A stretch of 8,273 nt of DNA from an uncultured Collinsella sp. (lineage in GTDB: Bacteria; Actinomycetota; Coriobacteriia; Coriobacteriales; Coriobacteriaceae). Shown piece by piece: positions 1 to 6,229 of this stretch. The stretch spans positions 1 to 8,273 of the forward strand of contig CABSMX010000087.1 of NCBI GenBank assembly GCA_902478945.1, read 5' to 3'. Each line of letters begins with the position of its first letter. The first letter of the stretch is position 1. A program made the position numbers and the translations under genes. Under the pieces are notes generated by a model, which was not told the origin of the DNA, ran no database searches, and saw only the letters and a list, made by a program, of their open reading frames with translations.

Positions 1-121
1 GGCGCGACCAGAAGGTCAGTGCCCTCTCATTTCACGTCACCTTGGCGTAAATGCGGCTCGCTCGCTGTCGTGTGTCTATCCTGCGACGCCTCGATTCTTG
101 CGGCGGCAGATACCTAATCCC
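1..121. other. Intergenic sequence at left edge, no gene seen
   Basis: This is the stretch downstream of the aminotransferase stop. I see no start codon with a ribosome binding site leading to a usable frame on either strand. A small hairpin, GACC-AGAA-GGTC, lies at 6-17 and is flanked by GGC (1-3) and GCC (21-23). On the minus strand it could be part of a terminator for the aminotransferase transcript, but any T-tract would fall outside the window. Confidence 0.5.
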
Positions 122-1642
122 CTACGCTTGGCGGTAATGATCGAAGAAGTCGGCGAGGTCTTCGAGCGACTCTTTGAGCACTTCCATGCGCGGCAGGTAC
201 ACGATGCGGAAGTGGTCGGGCTCACCCCAGTTAAAGCCGCCGCCGCGCGTAATCAGGATCTTCTTCTCGTGCAGCAGGTCAAGGGCGAACTGTTCGTCAT
301 CGGTGATGTTGAACTTTTTAACATCCATCTTAGGGAAGATATAGAACGCCGCACGCGGCTTGACCACCGAGATGCCGTCGATCTTGCTGAGCGCCTCATA
401 CACAAAGTTGCGCTGCTCGTAGACGCGACCGCCGGGGCGGATGTAGTCGTTGACCGACTGATGGCCGCCGAGTGCCGTCTGAACGATCGACTGAGCCGGC
501 ACGTTGGAGCACAGGCGCATGTTGGAGAGCATGTTGATGCCCATGATGAAGTCGCTCATGCAGCGCTGGTTGCCCGAAAGCACCATCCAGCCAATACGAT
601 AGCCCGCGATCATGTGCGACTTGGAAAGGCCGCTAAAGGTGACGCAGGGCAGATCGGGAGCGAGCGAGGCAATCGAGACGTGCTCGTAGCCGTCCATGCA
701 CAGGCGGTCGTAGATCTCATCGGCAAAGATCATCAGCTGATGCCTGCGCGCAACCTCGACGATGCCCTCGAGCACCTCGCGCGGATAGACGGAACCCGTG
801 GGGTTGTTGGGGTTGATGATGACGAGGGCTTTGGTCGCGCTCGTGATCTTGGACTCCATATCCTCCAGGTCGGGATACCAATCGGCCTGCTCGTCGCACA
901 GATAGTGCACAGGATGGCCGCCGGCAAGGGTCGCGCACGCCGTCCACAGCGGGTAGTCGGGGCTGGGGATCAGAATCTCGTCACCATTGTCGAGCAGCGC
1001 GTTCATCGAAAGCTGAATGAGCTCGGACACGCCGTTGCCCGTGTAGATGTGCTCCATCTGAACGTTGGGCAGGCCCTTGATCTGCGAGTACTGCATGATT
1101 GCCTTGCGCGCGGAGAACAGGCCACGCGAGTTGGAATAGCCTTCGCAGTCGGGCAGCTGCTGGCGCATGTCCTTGATGACCTCGTCGGGCGTGCGGAAAC
1201 CGAAGGGCGCCGGGTTGCCGATATTGAGCTTGAGGATGCGCTCGCCCTCGTCCTCCATACGGGCAGCCTCGTCAACGACGGGACCGCGCACGTCATACAG
1301 GACGTTATCAAGCTTGGTGGATTTAGAAAAAGTACGCATGGTGGTGCTCCTTGGAATTTGAGCTGAGGGATGGGGTTCGGGTTTGGAAACGTTACGGGGC
1401 GATGATGCCTCGCCTTGATCGGCGCCACCGGCAAGCAGCCAGGTAACATCGACCTCCAAAATGCGAGCGAGCAGCTCTGCCACATCGCGCCGCGGGATCG
1501 TCTTGCCGCTCACATATTGGCTCATCTGACTCTTGCCGAGTTTTTTACCGAGCATCTCCGATGCGCGGATTACGTCCGACTGGCGAACGTCGCGATCGGA
1601 CATAGTCTGTCGCAGGCGATCGCTAAACGTCTCTTGGGCCAC
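122..1642 (-). CDS. alaA: Xre-type HTH domain fused to AlaA-like alanine aminotransferase
   Basis: The product is a PLP-dependent fold-type I aminotransferase. The closest known family is AlaA (YfbQ), which transfers the amino group between glutamate and pyruvate to make alanine in the cytosol. I place the start at GTG 1642 because AAGGAGG (1654-1648) precedes it by 5 nt; an upstream in-frame TTG at 1681 has no such site. This gives 506 residues. Residues about 4-73 form an Xre/Cro-like helix-turn-helix domain (DRLRQTMSDRDVRQSDVI, then SQMSQYVSGKTIP). Residues 74-101 are a Pro/Ser-rich linker. Residues 102-506 (405 aa, the length of E. coli AlaA) align with AlaA throughout: NIGNPAPFGF, NGVSELI, PDYPLWTA, NPNNPTG (277-283), DEIYD (Asp308 for the PLP ring nitrogen), GLSKSH with the PLP lysine at 341, and FRIV with the substrate-carboxylate Arg at 479. 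No catalytic residue is missing, so the enzyme should be active. The HTH fusion is absent from E. coli AlaA. It suggests DNA binding or autoregulation, but that role is inferred. Confidence 0.93.
   Translation of the reverse strand: MAQETFSDRLRQTMSDRDVRQSDVIRASEMLGKKLGKSQMSQYVSGKTIPRRDVAELLARILEVDVTWLLAGGADQGEASSPRNVSKPEPHPSAQIPRSTTMRTFSKSTKLDNVLYDVRGPVVDEAARMEDEGERILKLNIGNPAPFGFRTPDEVIKDMRQQLPDCEGYSNSRGLFSARKAIMQYSQIKGLPNVQMEHIYTGNGVSELIQLSMNALLDNGDEILIPSPDYPLWTACATLAGGHPVHYLCDEQADWYPDLEDMESKITSATKALVIINPNNPTGSVYPREVLEGIVEVARRHQLMIFADEIYDRLCMDGYEHVSIASLAPDLPCVTFSGLSKSHMIAGYRIGWMVLSGNQRCMSDFIMGINMLSNMRLCSNVPAQSIVQTALGGHQSVNDYIRPGGRVYEQRNFVYEALSKIDGISVVKPRAAFYIFPKMDVKKFNITDDEQFALDLLHEKKILITRGGGFNWGEPDHFRIVYLPRMEVLKESLEDLADFFDHYRQA
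1337..1352 (-). promoter_or_regulatory. Internal ribosome binding site and ATG inside the HTH-aminotransferase gene
   Basis: In frame inside the gene, AAGGAG (1352-1347) is followed after 7 nt by ATG (1339-1337). Translation from here begins MRTFSKSTKLDNVLYD, which corresponds to the native N-terminus of free-standing AlaA, and gives a 405-residue enzyme without the HTH domain. The site lies in the Pro/Ser-rich linker codons (IPRSTT). The arginine that carries the motif uses AGG. AGG also occurs at least once elsewhere in the gene (the ARRH segment), so codon choice alone does not prove selection. Use as a second start is inferred from position and motif quality. Confidence 0.55.
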
Positions 1643-1663
1643 AGGAACCTCCTTGCTGGCAAA

Positions 1664-1745
1664 GTTCAATTTATAGAACAAGAATTGAACCAGGGTTCAA
1701 TTTAAGCAGCAGTATAACGTGGCACCTCATTCGAAAGTTCAATTT
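1664..1745. promoter_or_regulatory. Four-copy AAATTGAAC box array (candidate operator)
   Basis: Read on the minus strand, AAATTGAAC occurs three times in the same orientation (1745-1737, 1703-1695, 1672-1664) and GTTCAATT once inverted (1690-1683). The inverted copy and the middle direct copy form a perfect dyad, AATTGAAC-CAGG-GTTCAATT on the plus strand, at 1683-1702. The direct copies are 42 and 31 nt apart, close to four and three helical turns, so they would lie on one face of the DNA. The boxes cover the putative -35 and -10 of the downstream gene. I saw no other exact copy of the 8-mer core in the window. A binding site for the HTH domain encoded just downstream is the obvious candidate, but this is inferred. 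Confidence 0.6.
1670..1700 (-). promoter_or_regulatory. Candidate promoter of the HTH-aminotransferase gene
   Basis: On the minus strand TTGAAC (1700-1695) resembles a -35 hexamer and TATAAA (1675-1670) a -10 hexamer, with a 19-nt spacer (18 if CTATAA is used). A start about 7 nt further on would leave a leader of roughly 20 nt that contains the AAGGAGG site. Both hexamers overlap AATTGAAC-type boxes. A second possible -10, TATACT, lies upstream at 1716-1711. Confidence 0.45.
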
Positions 1746-1804
1746 CATAAGAAAAGGTACCGAACTCCGAGATTTGCCCAAAGCGGACAATGACATGCAC
1801 GCGT

Positions 1805-2662
1805 TTAGAGGTATTCAAGGAATCGAGCAGCGGCAAGCGAAACGTCAGCCGTGTGATATATCGCATTGATCTGCCGATGGGGATGCCCCTCGAGCGGACG
1901 CACGGCAACATCGAACTGACGGCGGCGCAAGATGAGCGCGGGAAGAATGCTCACACCCAAGCCGTCCTCGACCATGGCCATAATCGCATAGTCATCCCAG
2001 GTCGACAGCTTAGAGCGCACCGCCAGGCCCGCGCGGCGAAACAGCGGCGTAATCTCGTCGTCGCTACCGCGTTCCAGCAGAATAAACTGCTCGTTGGCCA
2101 AATCGGCAAGGGAAACGGCCTCCGCGGTGGCAAGCGAGGAGTCCGCTGACACCACGGCCATCAGCTCGTCTTGCACCAACGGCCGCGACGCCATGCCGAC
2201 GCCGCGTGGCTCACGCGGAATAAAGCCCAGGTCGCAGCGGCCTTCCGCCACCCATTGCTCAATCTCTGAATAGTCGCCCATCAGCAACTCGTAATCGATG
2301 TCTGGATGATCGGCGCGAAAGCGCGCAATCACCGGCGGCAGCACGTGGGTCGCCACACTCGAAAACGTACCGATGCAGATTTTGCCGCGCATGAGCCCCC
2401 GCATCTCATCCACCCGTCGCTGCAAGCGAGTGAATTCCTCGCAGAGCGCCTCGACTGCCGGCATGACCTGCCGCCCGTCAGCAGAAAGCACCACGCCCTC
2501 ACGGCTGCGGTCAAGCACCTTAAAACCCCAATCCGCCTCAAGGTCGGCCACCATGCGGCTCACGCCAGACTGCGAATAGCTTAGGCGCTCAGCGGCGCGC
2601 GTAAAACTGCCGGCGCGCACGGTCTCCAGCAGCACCTGCATCTTTTGAATATTCGTTTCCAC
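1805..2662 (-). CDS. LysR-family transcriptional regulator
   Basis: This is a 285-residue LysR-type DNA-binding regulator, near the usual length of about 300. The start is GTG 2662, with GGAGG (2673-2669) 6 nt upstream. The N-terminal winged HTH spans roughly residues 8-62 (AGSFTRAAERLSYSQSGVSRM, then VLDRSREGVVLSADG). A linker helix follows at about 63-90. The periplasmic-binding-protein-like effector domain starts near residue 94 (GKICIGTFSSVATHVLPPVI) and includes CDLGFIPREP and a GLGVSILPAL segment typical of the family. It is divergent from the EamA transporter gene, with 117 nt between the start codons, the usual arrangement for a LysR protein controlling its neighbour and itself. The effector cannot be read from the sequence. 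I see no clear terminator after it, so read-through into the aminotransferase gene 162 nt downstream is possible. Confidence 0.92.
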   Translation of the reverse strand: METNIQKMQVLLETVRAGSFTRAAERLSYSQSGVSRMVADLEADWGFKVLDRSREGVVLSADGRQVMPAVEALCEEFTRLQRRVDEMRGLMRGKICIGTFSSVATHVLPPVIARFRADHPDIDYELLMGDYSEIEQWVAEGRCDLGFIPREPRGVGMASRPLVQDELMAVVSADSSLATAEAVSLADLANEQFILLERGSDDEITPLFRRAGLAVRSKLSTWDDYAIMAMVEDGLGVSILPALILRRRQFDVAVRPLEGHPHRQINAIYHTADVSLAAARFLEYL

Positions 2663-2707
2663 GCCACACCTCCACCTTTACATGAGTTTTTGTCATGTCA
2701 TCCATGA

Positions 2708-2713
2708 ATTATA
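2708..2713 (-). promoter_or_regulatory. Consensus -10 element for the LysR gene
   Basis: A perfect TATAAT is present on the minus strand, which would start the LysR transcript about 40 nt before its GTG codon. No good -35 hexamer is found 16-18 nt upstream, so the promoter may be weak or regulator-dependent. Confidence 0.4.
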
Positions 2714-2735
2714 TTCGCTTTTCTTCTATAGCCAG

Positions 2736-2750
2736 TTCACCCATAGTGAA
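2736..2750. promoter_or_regulatory. Dyad in the LysR/EamA divergent region, candidate LysR box
   Basis: TTCAC-N5-GTGAA is a perfect inverted repeat between the two divergent genes. Its inner part (TCAC-N5-GTGA) fits the T-N11-A pattern typical of LysR-type regulator sites. Smaller dyads occur nearby: CATGA/TCATG at 2681-2697 and GAAT/ATTC at 2706-2716. Assignment to the adjacent LysR protein is by position only. Confidence 0.45.
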
Positions 2751-2780
2751 TATGCACGGATATAGAGGGGATGTCAGCGC

Positions 2781-3692
2781 ATGAACAACGGACTGTTTAC
2801 GTACTTAGCAGCATTGCTATTGTTTGGCTCCAACGGCATCATCGCCGCTGCCATCGCGCTGCCGAGCTCAGATATCGTGCTACTACGCACGTTTTTGGGT
2901 GCACTCTCGCTTGTCACCATCCTCGCCATCACCCAACGCCATAAGTTGCAGGCGCCATCTCGCCCTCGCGAAGCCGCAGCCCTCCTCCTCTCGGGAGCCG
3001 CGCTGGGCGCCAGCTGGATTTTTCTGTTCCGAGCCTACCAGACGATCGGCGTCGGCGTATCCTCGCTGCTGTATTACTGCGGCCCCATCATCGTCATGGC
3101 CCTCTCGCCGTTTATCTTTGGCGAGAAATTGACCGGCGGCAAAATCGCCGGATTTACCGCCGTCGCTTGCGGTGCTTTTCTCATTGCAGCGCAAGGTCTA
3201 GGCGGCAATATGCCCATTGCTGGTATCGCCTGCGGCATCGCCTCGGCATTTTGCTATGCGCTGATGGTCATCGCTAGCAAGGGTGCGCCACACATCGAAG
3301 GCCTCGAGAACTCCACGCTCCAGGTGAGCGCCGCCTTTGTGACCGCACTGGTTCTCACGCTCATCACGCAGGGCGTTCCCTCATTCCTGTCCGCCGGTGC
3401 CGCCGCCAGTATTGATTGGCGCGCCGTCGTCATGCTCGGCGTCGTCAACACCGGCATCGGTTGCCTGCTCTACTTTAGTGCTGTCGCCAAGCTGCCAGTC
3501 CAGACCGTCGCCGTCGTCGGCTACCTCGAGCCGCTTTCGGCGGTCGTGTTCTCGGCCGTCCTTTTGGGCGAAGCCATAACACCGGTCCGCCTGATGGGCG
3601 CCGCACTTATCATCGGCGGCGCGATCTTTTGCGAACTCGCCGGCAAACGCACAGGCGCCAAAGCGGGCATCGCCCAGGCGGCACGTGCTTAA
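2781..3692 (+). CDS. EamA/DMT-superfamily transporter
   Basis: This is a 303-residue inner-membrane protein of the drug/metabolite transporter superfamily, built as two EamA repeats (about residues 6-137 and 146-284). Hydrophobic segments suggest ten membrane helices, near 6-27, 31-51, 65-86, 91-112, 120-138, 146-165, 178-197, 213-233, 239-261 and 267-287. Each repeat ends with the family's GE signature: GEKLTGGKIAGF at 114-125, and YLEPLSAVVFSAVLLGE at 248-264. The ATG start at 2781 has GAGGGG (2765-2770) 10 nt upstream. Members of this family export amino acids or other metabolites, but the substrate cannot be assigned here. The divergent LysR gene probably controls it. The C-terminal tail after residue 288 is short, basic and alanine-rich. 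Confidence 0.9.
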   Translation: MNNGLFTYLAALLLFGSNGIIAAAIALPSSDIVLLRTFLGALSLVTILAITQRHKLQAPSRPREAAALLLSGAALGASWIFLFRAYQTIGVGVSSLLYYCGPIIVMALSPFIFGEKLTGGKIAGFTAVACGAFLIAAQGLGGNMPIAGIACGIASAFCYALMVIASKGAPHIEGLENSTLQVSAAFVTALVLTLITQGVPSFLSAGAAASIDWRAVVMLGVVNTGIGCLLYFSAVAKLPVQTVAVVGYLEPLSAVVFSAVLLGEAITPVRLMGAALIIGGAIFCELAGKRTGAKAGIAQAARA

Positions 3693-3795
3693 AAGCCCCT
3701 CTTCAGTTTCGAAGCAGGAGCGCGTCTGCGGTTATCACATTGCAGCAAGCTATTTAACGGATATGCCCTGCTTTGAAATGCCACCTGCGTACATG

Positions 3796-3819
3796 AATAA
3801 TCCCCAGCTGAGGATTATT
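3796..3819. repeat. 24-bp near-perfect palindrome upstream of kup
   Basis: Arms AATAATCC (3796-3803) and GGATTATT (3812-3819) are perfectly complementary. They flank a CAGCTG palindrome, so the whole element is symmetric except for one mismatched pair (3804/3811). It lies 104 nt after the EamA stop and 82 nt before the Kup start. It could be an operator, or a hairpin ending the EamA transcript, but no clean T-tract follows (GTCTAAAAC). The rest of 3693-3900 holds no gene that I can support. Confidence 0.5.
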
Positions 3820-3880
3820 GTCTAAAACACCCCGATGTGCCAAACTGCTCTTATATGTATAAAGATGGCATAAAGGTCTA

Positions 3881-3893
3881 CTGCCCTTGGCAG
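3881..3893 (+). promoter_or_regulatory. Small hairpin next to the Kup start codon
   Basis: CTGCC-CTT-GGCAG can form a 5-bp stem just before ATG 3901 and overlaps the first bases of the weak AGAGG motif (3892-3896). It would partly mask that ribosome binding site, which favours the alternative GTG 3919 or implies translational control. A possible -10 (TATAAA) lies at 3858-3863 without a convincing -35. Confidence 0.3.
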
Positions 3894-3900
3894 AGGCCAG

Positions 3901-6150
3901 ATGTCCAAGGGAGTCCACGTGGCACACAACAAACTGGAGGCAAGCCCCCAAGACCAGCGTGGTCAAGGCGGGCATGGAGCCATTCCCCTCTCCGCTGGCA
4001 TGCTGCTCGTAACGCTCGGCGTCGTCTATGGCGACATCGGCACGAGCCCCATGTACACCATGAAATCAATTGTCGCCAACAACGGCGGCATCGGTACCGT
4101 CAGCGAGGACATGATCTTAGGAGCGCTTTCGCTCGTCATCTGGACCATGACGCTCGTGACCACGGTCAAGTACGTGGTAATCGCCATGAAGGCCGATAAC
4201 CACAACGAAGGCGGCATCTTCGCCCTGTTCAGTCTCGTGCGCAAGGTGGCGCCGTGGCTGATCCTTCCCGCCATGATCGGCGGCGCGGCGCTGCTCGCCG
4301 ACGGCATCCTCACCCCCGCGGTCACGGTCACCACAGCCATTGAGGGCCTGCGCACCATCGAGTGGGGCCACGCGCTATTGGGTGACGGGCAAACCAACGT
4401 CATCATTATTACCATCATCATTATCTGCGGCCTATTTGCCATGCAGCGCGCCGGCACCTCGTCGATCGGTAAGCTATTCGGCCCGCTCATGACGCTGTGG
4501 TTCCTGTTCCTGGCAGGCGCCGGTCTGTTCAACATGCTCGGCAACCTGTCCATCTTGCGCGCGCTCAACCCCATTCGCGGCATCATGTTCCTATTCTCAC
4601 CCATCAACCACTCGGGCATCATGGTGCTCGGCTTCGTCTTTCTGTCGACGACCGGCGCCGAGGCGCTCTACTCGGACATGGGCCACGTTGGCAAGGCAAA
4701 CATCTATGCATCCTGGCCGTTTGTTAAAGCGGCCCTTATCCTCAACTATCTGGGTCAAGGCGCTTGGCTGCTCGCCAATAACTCCAACCCCCAGATGCTC
4801 GCGATGGATATCGTTAACCCGTTCTATATGATGCTCCCCGAGCCCCTACGCCCCTTTGCCATCGTGCTTTCGGCCGTGGCGGCCATTATCGCCTCACAGG
4901 CGCTCATCACCGGCTCGTTCTCGCTGGTATCCGAGGCAACGCGCCTCAACCTTATGCCGCACCTGCGCATCCACTACCCCAGCGACACCAAGGGCCAACT
5001 CTATATTCCGCTCGTCAACAACATCATGTGGGTCGGCTGCATCTTCATCGTGCTGCTGTTCCAGAACTCCGAGCGCATGGAGAGCGCCTATGGCCTCGCC
5101 ATTACCGTGACCATGCTTATGACCACGACGCTTTTGACGAGCTATATCGCCGGCATCCTCAAGCACAAGCTGGGCGCCTGCGTCTTCGCCCTGCTCTTCG
5201 GCGCCATTGAGCTCTGTTTCTTTGCCTCGTGCCTCACCATGTTCTTTGACGGCGGTTACGTCATGATCTTCTTGGCCGCACTGCTGTTTGGCCTTATGTA
5301 CGTGTGGCGCCGCGGCACCGCCATCGAGCGCACGCAGACGATTCTGCTGCCCGTCTCCAAGTACATCGACCAGCTCAACCGCCTGCGCAACGACGAAACC
5401 TACCCCGTGCTCGCCGACAATCTGGTGTTCCTCACCAACAGCCCCGACCCGCTCACACTCGACCGCGACGTGCTCTACTCCATCTTGGACAAGCACCCCA
5501 AGCGCGCCAAGGCATACTGGTTCATCAACGTGCACGTTACCGACGAGCCCTATACGCACGAGTATTCCGTTGAGACCTTTGGTACGGACTTTTTGTTCCG
5601 TGTGCGCTTGGACTTGGGCTTTAAGGTCAACCAGCGCGTTAATGCCTACCTGCGCCAGATCGTTGGCGACCTGATGGCCTCGGGTGAGCTGCCGCCGCAG
5701 CATCACACCTACTCCATCTACGAGACACGCGGCAACGTGGGCGACTTCCGTTTTTGCATGCTGCGCAAGATGCTTGCCCCCGAAACGGACATCAACCGCA
5801 ATGACCACCGCGTCATGGCCATCAAGTACGCCGTCCGCCGCGCCTGCGGAAGCCCGGCACGCTGGTACGGTCTTGAGAACTCGGCCATCATCATCGAGTA
5901 CGTGCCCCTCTTTGCCCGCATGCGTCCGGCAGTCAAACTCGTACGCACCCAAGTGCCACTCGAAGTTCAGATCGAGGAAGCCGAGGAAATGGAAGTCGAC
6001 ATCTTCTCGGACGACTTGGTCAACGGCAACGAGGCCGGCAAGAGCATGAACGTCGATCCCACCGAGTTGCTCGAGAGCGTCGCCGATACGCCCGAACAGC
6101 AACAGCTCGACGGCTTCGAGAGCGAACAACTCAACGACGCCAACTTCTAG
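3901..6150 (+). CDS. kup: Kup-family potassium uptake transporter
   Basis: This protein belongs to the Kup/HAK/KT family, which takes up K+ through the cytoplasmic membrane, generally by proton symport. With the ATG at 3901 it is 749 residues. GTG 3919 (743 residues), preceded by AAGGGAG 5 nt upstream, is an equally good or better start. Family motifs are clear: GDIGTSP (44-50), NEGGIFAL (102-109), LLADGILTPAVTV (131-143), STTGAEALYSDMGH (249-262) and QALITGSFSL (333-342). About twelve hydrophobic helices fill residues 31-470. A cytoplasmic C-terminal region of about 275 residues follows; its last 60 are acidic and probably unstructured (EEAEEMEVDIFSDD and onward). E. coli Kup is 622 residues, so the extra length is mainly this tail. 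Some Gram-positive Kup proteins are inhibited by c-di-AMP. I see no recognisable ydaO-type riboswitch in the leader. The gene is convergent with the bile salt hydrolase gene. Confidence 0.95.
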   Translation: MSKGVHVAHNKLEASPQDQRGQGGHGAIPLSAGMLLVTLGVVYGDIGTSPMYTMKSIVANNGGIGTVSEDMILGALSLVIWTMTLVTTVKYVVIAMKADNHNEGGIFALFSLVRKVAPWLILPAMIGGAALLADGILTPAVTVTTAIEGLRTIEWGHALLGDGQTNVIIITIIIICGLFAMQRAGTSSIGKLFGPLMTLWFLFLAGAGLFNMLGNLSILRALNPIRGIMFLFSPINHSGIMVLGFVFLSTTGAEALYSDMGHVGKANIYASWPFVKAALILNYLGQGAWLLANNSNPQMLAMDIVNPFYMMLPEPLRPFAIVLSAVAAIIASQALITGSFSLVSEATRLNLMPHLRIHYPSDTKGQLYIPLVNNIMWVGCIFIVLLFQNSERMESAYGLAITVTMLMTTTLLTSYIAGILKHKLGACVFALLFGAIELCFFASCLTMFFDGGYVMIFLAALLFGLMYVWRRGTAIERTQTILLPVSKYIDQLNRLRNDETYPVLADNLVFLTNSPDPLTLDRDVLYSILDKHPKRAKAYWFINVHVTDEPYTHEYSVETFGTDFLFRVRLDLGFKVNQRVNAYLRQIVGDLMASGELPPQHHTYSIYETRGNVGDFRFCMLRKMLAPETDINRNDHRVMAIKYAVRRACGSPARWYGLENSAIIIEYVPLFARMRPAVKLVRTQVPLEVQIEEAEEMEVDIFSDDLVNGNEAGKSMNVDPTELLESVADTPEQQQLDGFESEQLNDANF

Positions 6151-6170
6151 CGACGTCACAAATCGACGAC

Positions 6171-6206
6171 AGCGCCCCTGCACCTCACGGGAGATGCAGG
6201 GGCGCT
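6171..6206. terminator. Strong hairpin between convergent kup and bile salt hydrolase genes
   Basis: AGCGCCCCTGCA (6171-6182) pairs perfectly over 12 bp with TGCAGGGGCGCT (6195-6206). The 12-nt loop contains a further CTC/GAG pairing. The hairpin lies 20 nt after the kup stop and 23 nt from the bile salt hydrolase stop, so it probably serves both transcripts. The T-tracts are poor on both sides (TTTGCATT on the plus strand). Confidence 0.75.
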
Positions 6207-6229
6207 TTGCATTGCAGTGAAGCTATCGG

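Noticed and set aside
98..1366. A 422-codon open frame on the plus strand opposite the aminotransferase gene
   Set aside because: It is antisense to a gene with unmistakable AlaA motifs, has no recognisable domain and no ribosome binding site. Long antisense frames are expected in GC-rich coding DNA.
1643..1681. TTG 1681 as the start of the HTH-aminotransferase
   Set aside because: No Shine-Dalgarno precedes it and it would place coding sequence over the putative -10 element and operator box. GTG 1642 has AAGGAGG 5 nt upstream.
3763..3825. A 20-codon frame (starting MPCFEMPP) in the EamA-kup gap, a possible leader peptide
   Set aside because: There is no ribosome binding site before its ATG, no runs of regulatory codons, and it ends across the palindrome without a plausible attenuator following.
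3693..3900. c-di-AMP (ydaO-type) riboswitch ahead of kup
   Set aside because: I could not find the conserved GGUUGCCG-like core or the expected extended structure. A covariance-model search would be decisive.
4894..6183. A 429-codon open frame on the minus strand opposite the 3' half of kup
   Set aside because: Its composition is that of a codon-bias shadow, with His/Val/Asp-rich low-complexity stretches. It would begin inside the terminator hairpin and has no family resemblance.
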